This document shows, one piece after another, positions 52,885-60,939 of a stretch of 64,000 nucleotides of DNA. Under the pieces are notes generated by a model. That model made no database searches and was not told where the DNA came from. It worked only from the letters and a program-made list of their open reading frames with translations. Source of the stretch: Aminobacter anthyllidis (GTDB lineage: Bacteria; Pseudomonadota; Alphaproteobacteria; Rhizobiales; Rhizobiaceae); assembly GCF_018555685.1 (NCBI RefSeq), contig NZ_JAFLWW010000007.1:62001-126000 (forward strand). Direction: 5' to 3'. A program made the position numbers and the translations under genes. Position 1 is the first letter of the stretch. Each line of letters opens with the position of its first letter.

Positions 52885-53928
52885 ATGGAATTCGCGACGT
52901 TCATCTTGGCGGCCCAGCGAGGCTATCATCAATCGTGCGACAGCGTCATCGGTAACTCCATAGAACAGGCAATCGCTTCGGAGCAGGCTGGCTTCAACAC
53001 CGCTTGGTTCGCCGAGCACCACTTCAACAACTACAGCCTGGTTCCCTCGCCCTTGATGATGGTGGCGCACTGTGCTGGCCTTACGAGCACCATTCGCCTT
53101 GGCACCGGTGTGTGTGTGCTGCCGCTATATCAACCGCAGCGCCTGCTCTCCGAGATCGGCTTTGCCGATATCGTTTCGAACGGCCGCCTCGAACTCGGCG
53201 TCGGCTCGGGATACCAGCAGTTCGAGTTCGAGCGCTTCGGCGTCGATGTCGATCAGGCGCCGGCCGTGTTTGCGGAATACCTGGATATCCTTCTCAAGGG
53301 CCTTAACCAGAAGGTCTTCGAGCACAATGGCCAGTATGAGAAGATACCTTTAACGGCGATTTCGCTGCGCACCATCCAAAGGCCAGCCCCACCGATCTGG
53401 ATCGCCTGCGGGTCCGCGCGAAGCATGTGCCGGGCCTATCGTGAGGGCCACAATCTTTTCGTCACGGCGTTCCACAACGGCTTGGAAAACTTGAGAACGC
53501 TGCGTGAGACCATCGAGGCAGCAGCGGCCTCGCGGGGTAAGGATGTCACCGCCGCCAAGATAGGGCTTCTGCGCTGCTGCTATGCCAGCGACGATCAGGC
53601 GGAGATCGACAGCTATCTCGACAACGCCCGCTTCCAGCGCCGACTATCTGAAGCACTTCATCAGCGCCGCCAGCAGAGCCGGGACGGCTATCTGCTGCAG
53701 GAAACACCGACGCAGCAGGATCTGTCGTTCGAGACCATGCGCCAGAACCTGCCGATCGGCAGCGTAAGTCGCGTCATCGATCGCCTGCTGGAAGAGATAA
53801 GTATCCTGAAGCCGGACCAGATCGCAATTCAGACCCAATTGGGAGATTTCGACCAAAAGACGATGCTACGCCAGATTGAGCTCTGGGGAGACAAGATCAT
53901 TCCAGCGATCAACAAGTCGCTTGGTTAG
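52885..53928 (+). CDS. Luciferase-like monooxygenase (flavin-dependent)
   Basis: 347 residues from MEFATFILAAQRGYHQS. The TIM-barrel luciferase family pattern includes AGFNTAWFAEHHFNNYSLVP, IRLGTGVCVLPLYQPQRL and RLELGVGSGYQQFE. It corresponds to y4vJ of pNGR234a. It likely uses reduced FMN to oxygenate an intermediate in the P450 pathway. GAGGG lies upstream of the ATG. Last gene of the P450 cluster. Confidence 0.92.
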   Translation: MEFATFILAAQRGYHQSCDSVIGNSIEQAIASEQAGFNTAWFAEHHFNNYSLVPSPLMMVAHCAGLTSTIRLGTGVCVLPLYQPQRLLSEIGFADIVSNGRLELGVGSGYQQFEFERFGVDVDQAPAVFAEYLDILLKGLNQKVFEHNGQYEKIPLTAISLRTIQRPAPPIWIACGSARSMCRAYREGHNLFVTAFHNGLENLRTLRETIEAAAASRGKDVTAAKIGLLRCCYASDDQAEIDSYLDNARFQRRLSEALHQRRQQSRDGYLLQETPTQQDLSFETMRQNLPIGSVSRVIDRLLEEISILKPDQIAIQTQLGDFDQKTMLRQIELWGDKIIPAINKSLG

Positions 53929-54190
53929 GTCAAGGCTTGAAGCTCGGGGCGGGCCCTGGGGGTGTTGAAATCTCGCATGCCGATGCTCGACACTTCGTCC
54001 ATGCGGCATGGATATATAGTCAAGCCGCCTGGTGATTGCCGGGATCGAAGACCAACGCCGTCCGTCACCTTGCCTGCACGGACCACCGGTCTTCCGCCCT
54101 CCGGGCCATCTCGCTTGCGATCCTTGATCGGCAGCCTGACGGGACGCCCGCCACGGCGCAGACGAATAGCCACTCCCACGACCCCTCTTG

Positions 54191-54206
54191 TGTCCGAAGT
54201 TGGACG
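54191..54206. promoter_or_regulatory. Near-consensus NifA site ahead of the PEP mutase operon
   Basis: TGTCCGAAGTTGGACG differs from TGT-N10-ACA in the last base. A second one-mismatch site (TGTCGCAAGCCCGACC) follows 10 bp on. The pair resembles the prxS site at 47.5 kb over ~60 bp. It lies 85 bp upstream of a good -24/-12 element. Confidence 0.6.
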
Positions 54207-54290
54207 AGGATGTCGCAAGCCCGACCAAGGGTCGAGAGGGTACCTGGCCGCCGGTATGGAGAACTGGTGCGGCGCAGGTGGTTCGCCAAT

Positions 54291-54306
54291 TCGGCACGCG
54301 CCTTGC
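54291..54306 (+). promoter_or_regulatory. sigma-54 promoter of the phosphonate operon
   Basis: TCGGCACGCGCCTTGC, followed by TT, matches GGCACG-N4-TTGC. It lies ~135 bp upstream of the PEP mutase start and points at it. Confidence 0.78.
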
Positions 54307-54439
54307 TTCATTGATTCTGTATGGGCACGACAGTGGCAGGTCGCCGATCGGTGGGCAGAGCGGTTCGCCTCTGAAAGTACTTCGTGCGGCAGCGATGACA
54401 GGCTTGTCGGCTGGACAGCGTCGGTGGAGGTGAGACCGC

Positions 54440-55348
54440 ATGGTGGAGAGGCAGTCTGGTGCGCAGACGCGCGAGAGCTTGCGCCGAATGATCGCGTCCA
54501 GTGAACTCGCCTTCGCAATGGAGGCTCATGACGGCCTTTCGGCGGCGATTGCCGAGCGCGCTGGCTTCAAGGCGCTCTGGGCGTCCGGCCTCTCGATTTC
54601 ATCCAGTCTCGGATATCGAGATGCGAACGAAGCTTCCTGGTCCCAACTCGTCGATGTCGTTGAGCGAATTTCCGACACGGTGGACATTCCAGTCCTCGTC
54701 GACGGGGACAGCGGGTTCGGGAACTTCAACAATGCCCGTTTGGTCGCCCGCAAGCTGCGCCAACATGGCGCGAGCGGCATATGTCTCGAGGACACGGCGT
54801 TCCCGAAAATGAACTCGTTCATCGGTGATCGGCACCCGTTGGCCGATATTCCCGAGTTCTGCGGCCGGCTTAAGGCGGTGAAGGACCAAGTGCCGGATGC
54901 GGAGTTCGTTCTGGTCGCCCGGATCGAGGCGCTCATCGCCGGCCGCGGAGAGGATGAGGCGCTGGCGCGAGCACAAGCCTACGCTGAGGCCGGCGCCGAT
55001 GCTATTCTGATTCATTCCCGCAAGTCCAACGCTGAGCAGATTTTCGCCTTCACGCGCGCCTGGCAGAACCGCCTTCCGGTCGTGATCGTGCCTACGAAAT
55101 ATTACCGCACACCGGTCTCCGCGTATCGGGCGGCCGGAATCTCCACGGTCATCTGGGCGAACCACAACATGCGCGCGGCGATATCGGCCATGCGCCAGGT
55201 CTGCGACCGCATCCTCCGCGAAGAAAGTATCGCCGGTATCGAGGACGAGGTGGCGACGCTCGACGAACTCTTCGATCTGCTCAATTACCAGGAACTCTCA
55301 GCGGCGGAAGAGAAATATCTGCCGCAGACGGCGACCGGCGTGCGGTAG
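54440..55348 (+). CDS. pepM: Phosphoenolpyruvate phosphomutase
   Basis: 302 residues, isocitrate-lyase superfamily TIM barrel. VLVDGDSGFGNFNN, then EDTAFPKMNSF, the active-site loop of PEP mutase (family form EDK-x-FPK-x-NS; here the first Lys is Thr, while the PK and NS positions are kept). VARIEALIAG follows. It rearranges phosphoenolpyruvate to phosphonopyruvate, the entry to almost all phosphonates. GGAGGTGA precedes the ATG. First gene of a six-gene rightward operon behind a sigma-54 promoter. The loop argues against methylisocitrate lyase or oxaloacetate decarboxylase. Confidence 0.9.
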   Translation: MVERQSGAQTRESLRRMIASSELAFAMEAHDGLSAAIAERAGFKALWASGLSISSSLGYRDANEASWSQLVDVVERISDTVDIPVLVDGDSGFGNFNNARLVARKLRQHGASGICLEDTAFPKMNSFIGDRHPLADIPEFCGRLKAVKDQVPDAEFVLVARIEALIAGRGEDEALARAQAYAEAGADAILIHSRKSNAEQIFAFTRAWQNRLPVVIVPTKYYRTPVSAYRAAGISTVIWANHNMRAAISAMRQVCDRILREESIAGIEDEVATLDELFDLLNYQELSAAEEKYLPQTATGVR

Positions 55349-55395
55349 CAGGCCCAGCCCGTCTTTTGAAAAGCAAAACGAAAACGGGAGCGCAC

Positions 55396-56586
55396 ATGCT
55401 TGCGCATCGGACAAACCTGTTTGGCACATCGGGTACCGCCGCGGCGCGCGCTGCCGCAAAAGCGGCGGCCGATGCTGGCAAGGAGATCATCGATCTGACC
55501 GCCGGCGAGATCTGGAGCGAGCTTGCTCCCACGATTCGCGACGGCGCGATCGACGCCATCAATAAGGGCGTCAATCGCTATACCGATACGGTTGGCATGG
55601 TGGAGCTGCGCGAGGCACTGGCGCGGAAGATCTCCCTCGATACCGGACAGATCTGGAAGGCCGAGGAAGTTGCCGTGACGTCCGGAGCGAAGCAGGCCTT
55701 GTTCAATGCCGCAATGGTGCTGCTGAACCCGGGCGACGAGGTCATCATCCCGGCGCCTTACTGGACAACGTTTCCGGCCCAGGTGCTAATCGCCGGCGGC
55801 ACACCGGTCTTCGTCGACACCAGATCCAACGGTTACGTCCCGCGCCCCGAGCACATCAAGGAGGCGGTCACCGAACGAACGCGGGCGATCGTCATCAACA
55901 CGCCCAGCAATCCGGCCGGTGCGGTCTACGATGTTGAGACCCTGATGGCCATCGCTCAATTGGCGGTCAGCCGCAACCTGTGGATCATTTTCGACGAGTG
56001 CTATGGCGACTTCGTGCACGGGGGTCATACCCACCATCCAATCGTCTCGGTCGCTCCCGAAATTCGAGCGCGCGCGCTGATCGTCAATTCCTTCAGCAAA
56101 TCACTGGCATTGACCGGCTGGCGCATCGGTTATCTGGCGGGTCCAAAAGAGGTGATCAATGCCGTCAAGGCCCTGCAATCGCACACCACCTCGAATCCAA
56201 ACGTAATTGCCCAGCACGCGGTGCTCGCCCATTTGCAAAGGGATGGATCGGACTATGAAGGCAAGCTGCGCTCACGCCTGACAAGCGCCAGACGGGTGGG
56301 TCTTGACGTGCTTGCTTGGTTGACGCGTGTCCCGGTCGCCAGGGCGCAAGGGGGCTTTTATTTCTATCTCGACCTTTCCCGTCTGCTGCGATCGGCATCG
56401 GAAGACGGCGCCTCAACGACAGCCGACGATATCGTGACGGCTCTGCTTGCCGAAACTGGCGTCGCAGCTGTGTCGGGCGCCGCGTTCGGTGACCCCGCCG
56501 GCCTGCGCCTGTCCTATGGAATTCCATCTGAAAAACTCGCGACCGGCCTGGCCCGGCTCGTCGAATTCCTCAACGCCTGGAAATGA
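55396..56586 (+). CDS. Class I PLP aminotransferase (aspartate aminotransferase-like)
   Basis: 396 residues from MLAHRTNLFGTSG. VTSGAKQALFNAA, IVINTPSNPAGAVYD, IIFDECYGDF and the PLP lysine in SFSKSLALTGWRIGYLAGP. It follows the PEP mutase gene by 47 bp. A natural substrate is phosphonopyruvate, giving phosphonoalanine; a transaminase here would pull the unfavourable mutase reaction, a role usually filled by a decarboxylase. It is not a class III AEP transaminase. The substrate is inferred. Confidence 0.88.
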   Translation: MLAHRTNLFGTSGTAAARAAAKAAADAGKEIIDLTAGEIWSELAPTIRDGAIDAINKGVNRYTDTVGMVELREALARKISLDTGQIWKAEEVAVTSGAKQALFNAAMVLLNPGDEVIIPAPYWTTFPAQVLIAGGTPVFVDTRSNGYVPRPEHIKEAVTERTRAIVINTPSNPAGAVYDVETLMAIAQLAVSRNLWIIFDECYGDFVHGGHTHHPIVSVAPEIRARALIVNSFSKSLALTGWRIGYLAGPKEVINAVKALQSHTTSNPNVIAQHAVLAHLQRDGSDYEGKLRSRLTSARRVGLDVLAWLTRVPVARAQGGFYFYLDLSRLLRSASEDGASTTADDIVTALLAETGVAAVSGAAFGDPAGLRLSYGIPSEKLATGLARLVEFLNAWK

Positions 56587-56616
56587 CACCGCAACAAAAC
56601 GAAAGAGGTGAATGAG

Positions 56617-57435
56617 ATGCCTCCCGCTGCTCCCAGGAAAGCCGTCATTCTCGCTGCCGGCTTCGGCTCCCGCCTGCGTCCGCTGACCGATCTGTGTCCC
56701 AAGCCCCTCGTCGAAGTCAACGGCACACCGATACTTCACAATGCACTGTGGACCCTTCAGACGGTGGGAGTTGAAGAGGTGACGATTGTTGTCGGCTATC
56801 GCAAGGATGCCATTCGCCATGCCTGTGGCGAGCGCTTCGGCAGACTTGACATCAACTATGTCGAGTCCTCGGTCTTCGACAAGACAGGGAGCGCGTACTC
56901 GCTCTGGCTGGCACGCGACACGCTTCTTTCCGGCGACTGTTATCTCCTCGAAGGTGACGTCTTCTTCGAAGAAGATGCACTGCGCCACCTGATCAGGGTG
57001 GAGGCGCCCAATGCCGCCGCGGTCGCGCCCTTCGATCCATCCATGGAAGGATCCGCGGCCGTCCTTTCCAGCAACGGCTTCATATCCGAAGTCCGGTTGA
57101 AGCAGACGGCGGCAAATCTGGTATCAGGCACCCCGGTGCTCTTCAAGATGATGAACCTCATCCGGTTCTCTGGCGCCGAACTCCAAACGGTGATCGTCCC
57201 GGTCCTCCACGACCTGATCGGCTCGGGCGCAATCAAAGCCTATACCGAGGAGCTGCTCGCGCATCTCATCGAGCAGCGCGGACTGCAACTCGCCGCGGCG
57301 CGATGTGACGATTTGCGATGGTACGAGATCGACAGTGAACAGGACCTGCGGGTAGCGGAAAGGATTTTCGCCTTCGAGCGACCTCACAGACATAGTGCCG
57401 ACGCGCCGGCCGCCGTGGCGGGGGTAGGAGGATGA
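56617..57435 (+). CDS. Sugar-phosphate/phosphonate nucleotidyltransferase (PntC/LicC-like)
   Basis: 272 residues. Nucleotide loop VILAAGFGSRLRPLTD, then PKPLVEVNG, GDVFFEEDALRHL and C-terminal WYEIDSEQDLRVAERIF, as in CTP:phosphocholine and CTP:phosphonate cytidylyltransferases. Beside PepM it most likely activates an aminophosphonate as its CMP ester. AAAGAGG lies ahead of the ATG; a GTG three codons earlier is possible. Its stop overlaps the next start by 4 bp. Confidence 0.88.
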   Translation: MPPAAPRKAVILAAGFGSRLRPLTDLCPKPLVEVNGTPILHNALWTLQTVGVEEVTIVVGYRKDAIRHACGERFGRLDINYVESSVFDKTGSAYSLWLARDTLLSGDCYLLEGDVFFEEDALRHLIRVEAPNAAAVAPFDPSMEGSAAVLSSNGFISEVRLKQTAANLVSGTPVLFKMMNLIRFSGAELQTVIVPVLHDLIGSGAIKAYTEELLAHLIEQRGLQLAAARCDDLRWYEIDSEQDLRVAERIFAFERPHRHSADAPAAVAGVGG

Positions 57436-58031
57436 TCCGCTATCTGTTCGACCCTGCAAATGCCATTACGGCCCTTGGGCTGATCTTGGCCACCACGGCG
57501 ATCTACTTTGCTTTGATCGGGCGCTTCGAGATTGGCATCTGTTTCGGCTTGTGGGCTCTTTTGGCAGATGATGCCGACGGTATGGTCGCGAAGAGTTCCC
57601 CGAACCGGTCCGCTTTGATGGCACAGCTGGGTGGCGCGTTGGACGGGCTGCTTGATTTGGTCTACGCAGCCGTCTTTCCAGCGGTTCTGATTTTGTCCTT
57701 CAACGCGTTCTCCGTTCCCGCATTGTTGGCTGCCTACTGCCTCATCCTGTCAGGGGCTCTGCGCCTCAGCTATTTTTCGACGTTCGGACTGGACGCTGAC
57801 GGATTCGGCAGAGGATTGCCGTTGAACAATAATCTCTTCGTGTTGGCGTTCCTCTTCGTCGCCGACCATCACTTGCCGGTGCAAGGCCTGGGCAACCTAT
57901 TGATCGGTGCAGGGTTTGTGCTGTCGGTCCTGCATCTTTCAAACTTCAAATTTCCAGGTACCGGCAGTGCGTTGCGTTTGGGTAACCTTACACTCGCCGC
58001 AGCCGGATCTGTCGCCTTACTCACAAAGTGA
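57432..58031 (+). CDS. CDP-alcohol phosphatidyltransferase-family membrane protein
   Basis: 199 residues with ~5 membrane helices (for example ITALGLILATTAIYFALIG). The CDP-alcohol motif is present in altered form: DDADGMVAK, then GGALDGLLD. The usual Arg is Lys, and the two halves are 12 residues apart rather than about 8. It would move a phospho- or phosphonyl group from a CMP carrier to an alcohol in the membrane. Coupled to the nucleotidyltransferase gene, so a CMP-phosphonate donor is likely. Confidence 0.85.
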   Translation: MIRYLFDPANAITALGLILATTAIYFALIGRFEIGICFGLWALLADDADGMVAKSSPNRSALMAQLGGALDGLLDLVYAAVFPAVLILSFNAFSVPALLAAYCLILSGALRLSYFSTFGLDADGFGRGLPLNNNLFVLAFLFVADHHLPVQGLGNLLIGAGFVLSVLHLSNFKFPGTGSALRLGNLTLAAAGSVALLTK

Positions 58032-58061
58032 ATCAGTTTGCAGCTATAGGGAAGAGAATAC

Positions 58062-58976
58062 ATGGAAAACTCTTTCGAGGCCGAAACTCGCACCGTCTTT
58101 GATCGCTACCAGCGCCAGCAGGAGAATGACGACCACATATTCGACAGGTTGGTCTCTCTGATCGAGGAGGAATATTTCGGCCTGCCTACCGGTAGCTTCC
58201 GCGGTCTTGATGTCCTGGACGCGGGCTGCGGCTCCAACGCGAATGCGTCCTATGCGTTTCTCGACAAGGGGGCACGAAACGTTGTTTCGCTTGAATTGAG
58301 CAATGATTGGATGGATTGCGCGCGCAAACGGCTCAGCCGATTTGGGCCGCGCTCGGAACTGGTCGCTGGCAGTGTGCTCGATCTGCCGTTTGACGACTTC
58401 AGTTTCGATTTTGTCCATTGCGCAGGGGTTTTGCCGCACACCAGCAATCCGAAAAAAGGCTTTGAAGAGCTTGCCCGTGTAACCCGCCCCGGCGGCAGCT
58501 TCTTTTTGACGATTATGGGTACCGCCAACGGCGTCATTTACCGATGCATCAATCACTTGCGAGAACTCTACCAAAGCGACGAACAATTCCGCAGTTCCAT
58601 TGACAATCTGGATGCATCCACCGCACGCGAAGCCATCAACTGGCTGTTGCGAATAAAGGACGGCGAGGAGGAAGAATATATACCCGGCGAAAACGAATTC
58701 TTTCGGAGTCTTTTTGACGATGATTTGTTCGTGACGATCCGGGATCGTTTCCAGGCGCCGACCTATCACGAGTTCGCCTTCACAGAGGTGCAAATCCGAG
58801 GCTGGTATGGCGAGTGCGGCTTCGAGAAAATCCGCAGGATCTCAAGGTATACAAAAAATTTCCATAATCTTCGGCGCTTTCTCGCTCCGATGTACCGTCA
58901 TTATGACCACCCGCTGGCCCGCTTCTGGTTCGGCGATGGCTGCATCCAGATGATCGGCGAAAAGCCGAGCACGTAG
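58062..58976 (+). CDS. SAM-dependent methyltransferase
   Basis: 304 residues, class I Rossmann fold. Motif I VLDAGCGSNANASYAF, then LDLPFDDFSFDFVHCAGVLPH and ARVTRPGGSFFLTI. The C-terminal ~150 residues are family-specific. 30 bp after the phosphatidyltransferase-like gene and followed by the asparagine synthetase-like gene. It may N- or O-methylate the phosphonate head group or its carrier; the target cannot be read from sequence. Confidence 0.88.
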   Translation: MENSFEAETRTVFDRYQRQQENDDHIFDRLVSLIEEEYFGLPTGSFRGLDVLDAGCGSNANASYAFLDKGARNVVSLELSNDWMDCARKRLSRFGPRSELVAGSVLDLPFDDFSFDFVHCAGVLPHTSNPKKGFEELARVTRPGGSFFLTIMGTANGVIYRCINHLRELYQSDEQFRSSIDNLDASTAREAINWLLRIKDGEEEEYIPGENEFFRSLFDDDLFVTIRDRFQAPTYHEFAFTEVQIRGWYGECGFEKIRRISRYTKNFHNLRRFLAPMYRHYDHPLARFWFGDGCIQMIGEKPST

Positions 58977-59008
58977 TTGGCGTTATTCGTGCCAAGAGAG
59001 CGACCCCA

Positions 59009-60901
59009 ATGTGCGGAATCTTTGGGATAGTCCTCAAAAACGAGGGAACACCCGTTTGTGCTGAGGCCGTTGAGCGTTGCGCTGAGGCTCTCGCTCATCG
59101 CGGGCCTGATGCCAGCGGCCTATACATTGATCAATCGGTCGCATTCGCGCATCGACGGCTATCGATTGTCGACGCTCATTCTCGCGCCAATCAGCCCTAT
59201 CGCGATGACAATACAGGAGTGGTGGTAACGTACAACGGCGAGATATTCAACTATCGGGAAATTAGAACTGAATTGAGGGATATGGGTTTTTCCTTTTCGA
59301 CGGTGTCCGACACCGAGGTTCTAATTCTTAGCTATATTGCTTGGGGAAAGTCATTCTTAAACCGCCTTGACGGGATGTTTGCCTTCGCGCTTTTCGATCC
59401 CCGGAACTCGCTTGTTCTCATCGCCCGAGATCGTTTGGGGGTAAAACCCCTCTACTACACGATTTGCGATGTTGGGCTTCTGTTTGCATCGCAGCCGAAC
59501 GCTCTCATTCGCTGGCCGGGCGTAATGCGCGGACCCGACATGATCGGCGCGCTCAGTTTTCTTTCCTATCGCGCGGTTGTCGGCGCCAGGACGCTGTTTA
59601 CCGGGATTTCCAAGTTAGAGCCCGGCCATCTCCTCGAAATAACAAACGGGCGACACACGTCGGAGCGTTGGTGGAATCTGTCCGAGCGCATTTCGCGATC
59701 GAAGCCGGACTATTCCGACATAAGGAGACTATTTGGAAGCGCCGTCGAACGTCAGCTGGTGTCTGACGTACCGGTCGCCGCATTGTTGTCCGGTGGACTT
59801 GACTCGAGCATCCTGGCCTATGAGGCATCCGCTCGCTCCCAAATTCGTCCGGTCTGCTATACCGGCAAGGTCGAGACCGCCGATTATGACGAAACGGCCT
59901 ATGCGATGGAGGTCGCCGCTGAATTCGGGCTCACTCACCGGGTCGTCCCGATTGGAGAACCTTCCGATATCAACGCTGTAGCGGAGCTGGTTCGCCTGCG
60001 TGGACATCCGCTTGGAATGCATAACGAAACCGCCATGTTCACGCTCGCAAAGGCGATTTCGAAGGAGCACAAAGTCGTACTCACGGGCGAGGGCGCCGAT
60101 GAGATTTTTGCTGGTTACAGCCGATTGTTCCGTACACCGTATGATTACAATCGAAGCAAGATCATCACCGCATTGCCACCTGCTCTTGCGCAGATCGCAC
60201 GTCGACGCCTTGGACTCGGCGTCCATTGCAGTCAGCTGCAGTTCTTCCTGGAGCGCTATAGATACTTCCCAGCTGAAGAGATCCGCTCGCTTGCTATCGA
60301 TGGTCAGATGCGAACCGAGCACGAGATGGAGCTCTTCGATCATTTCTCGACTCAATTTGCGGAGGCGGGCGGAGATTTCTTTAGCAAGATCTCATATGTT
60401 CTCGTCTCTACGCATTTGCCCGCATTGCTGGAAATGGTTGACAACACCACAATGGCAGCTGGGCTTGAAGCTCGCGTTCCTTATACCGATCACCAGCTCG
60501 TTACCGCCGCAATGGCGATGCCCGGCTCACAGCGGTTGAGGTGGAGGTCTCCAATCGCTTCGGTCCAGGCACTGTGGCATCCGGTTGCTTCCTTCAGCGA
60601 ACGTCTCGATGTCTCAAAATTCCCCTTAAGAAGGGAATACCGGAGCGTCTTGCCCAGATCTGTTCTATCTCGCAAAAAGATGGGATTTCCGCTGCCACTG
60701 GGTCAGTGGGCCGTTGGCGAGGGAGCAACGGAATATCGAAGGCTGCTGTTTGATAAGGACTCTCCTCTGGGAGATTTGTTCGATCCTGCTGCTTTGCGGC
60801 GTTGGTTCGAGGCCGGACGACGAAATCCTTCAGACTCGTTTGGTCGGAAGTTTTGGCTGTTGGCCAACCTTGGGATATTCTTCAAAGAGGTATTCTCATG
60901 A
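59009..60901 (+). CDS. asnB: Asparagine synthetase-like glutamine amidotransferase
   Basis: 630 residues. N-terminal class II amidotransferase domain with Cys2 in MCGIFGIV, then RLSIVD and YNGEIFNYRE; C-terminal synthetase with the pyrophosphatase loop ALLSGGLDSSILAYE and LTGEGADEIFAGY. It amidates a carboxylate with ATP and glutamine-derived ammonia. In this operon the substrate may be a phosphonate amino acid or a linked carboxylate rather than aspartate. Last gene of the rightward set. Confidence 0.93.
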   Translation: MCGIFGIVLKNEGTPVCAEAVERCAEALAHRGPDASGLYIDQSVAFAHRRLSIVDAHSRANQPYRDDNTGVVVTYNGEIFNYREIRTELRDMGFSFSTVSDTEVLILSYIAWGKSFLNRLDGMFAFALFDPRNSLVLIARDRLGVKPLYYTICDVGLLFASQPNALIRWPGVMRGPDMIGALSFLSYRAVVGARTLFTGISKLEPGHLLEITNGRHTSERWWNLSERISRSKPDYSDIRRLFGSAVERQLVSDVPVAALLSGGLDSSILAYEASARSQIRPVCYTGKVETADYDETAYAMEVAAEFGLTHRVVPIGEPSDINAVAELVRLRGHPLGMHNETAMFTLAKAISKEHKVVLTGEGADEIFAGYSRLFRTPYDYNRSKIITALPPALAQIARRRLGLGVHCSQLQFFLERYRYFPAEEIRSLAIDGQMRTEHEMELFDHFSTQFAEAGGDFFSKISYVLVSTHLPALLEMVDNTTMAAGLEARVPYTDHQLVTAAMAMPGSQRLRWRSPIASVQALWHPVASFSERLDVSKFPLRREYRSVLPRSVLSRKKMGFPLPLGQWAVGEGATEYRRLLFDKDSPLGDLFDPAALRRWFEAGRRNPSDSFGRKFWLLANLGIFFKEVFS

Positions 60902-60939
60902 TGAATATGCGAGCCCGCAGGCGGTCGCATGCGGGCATT

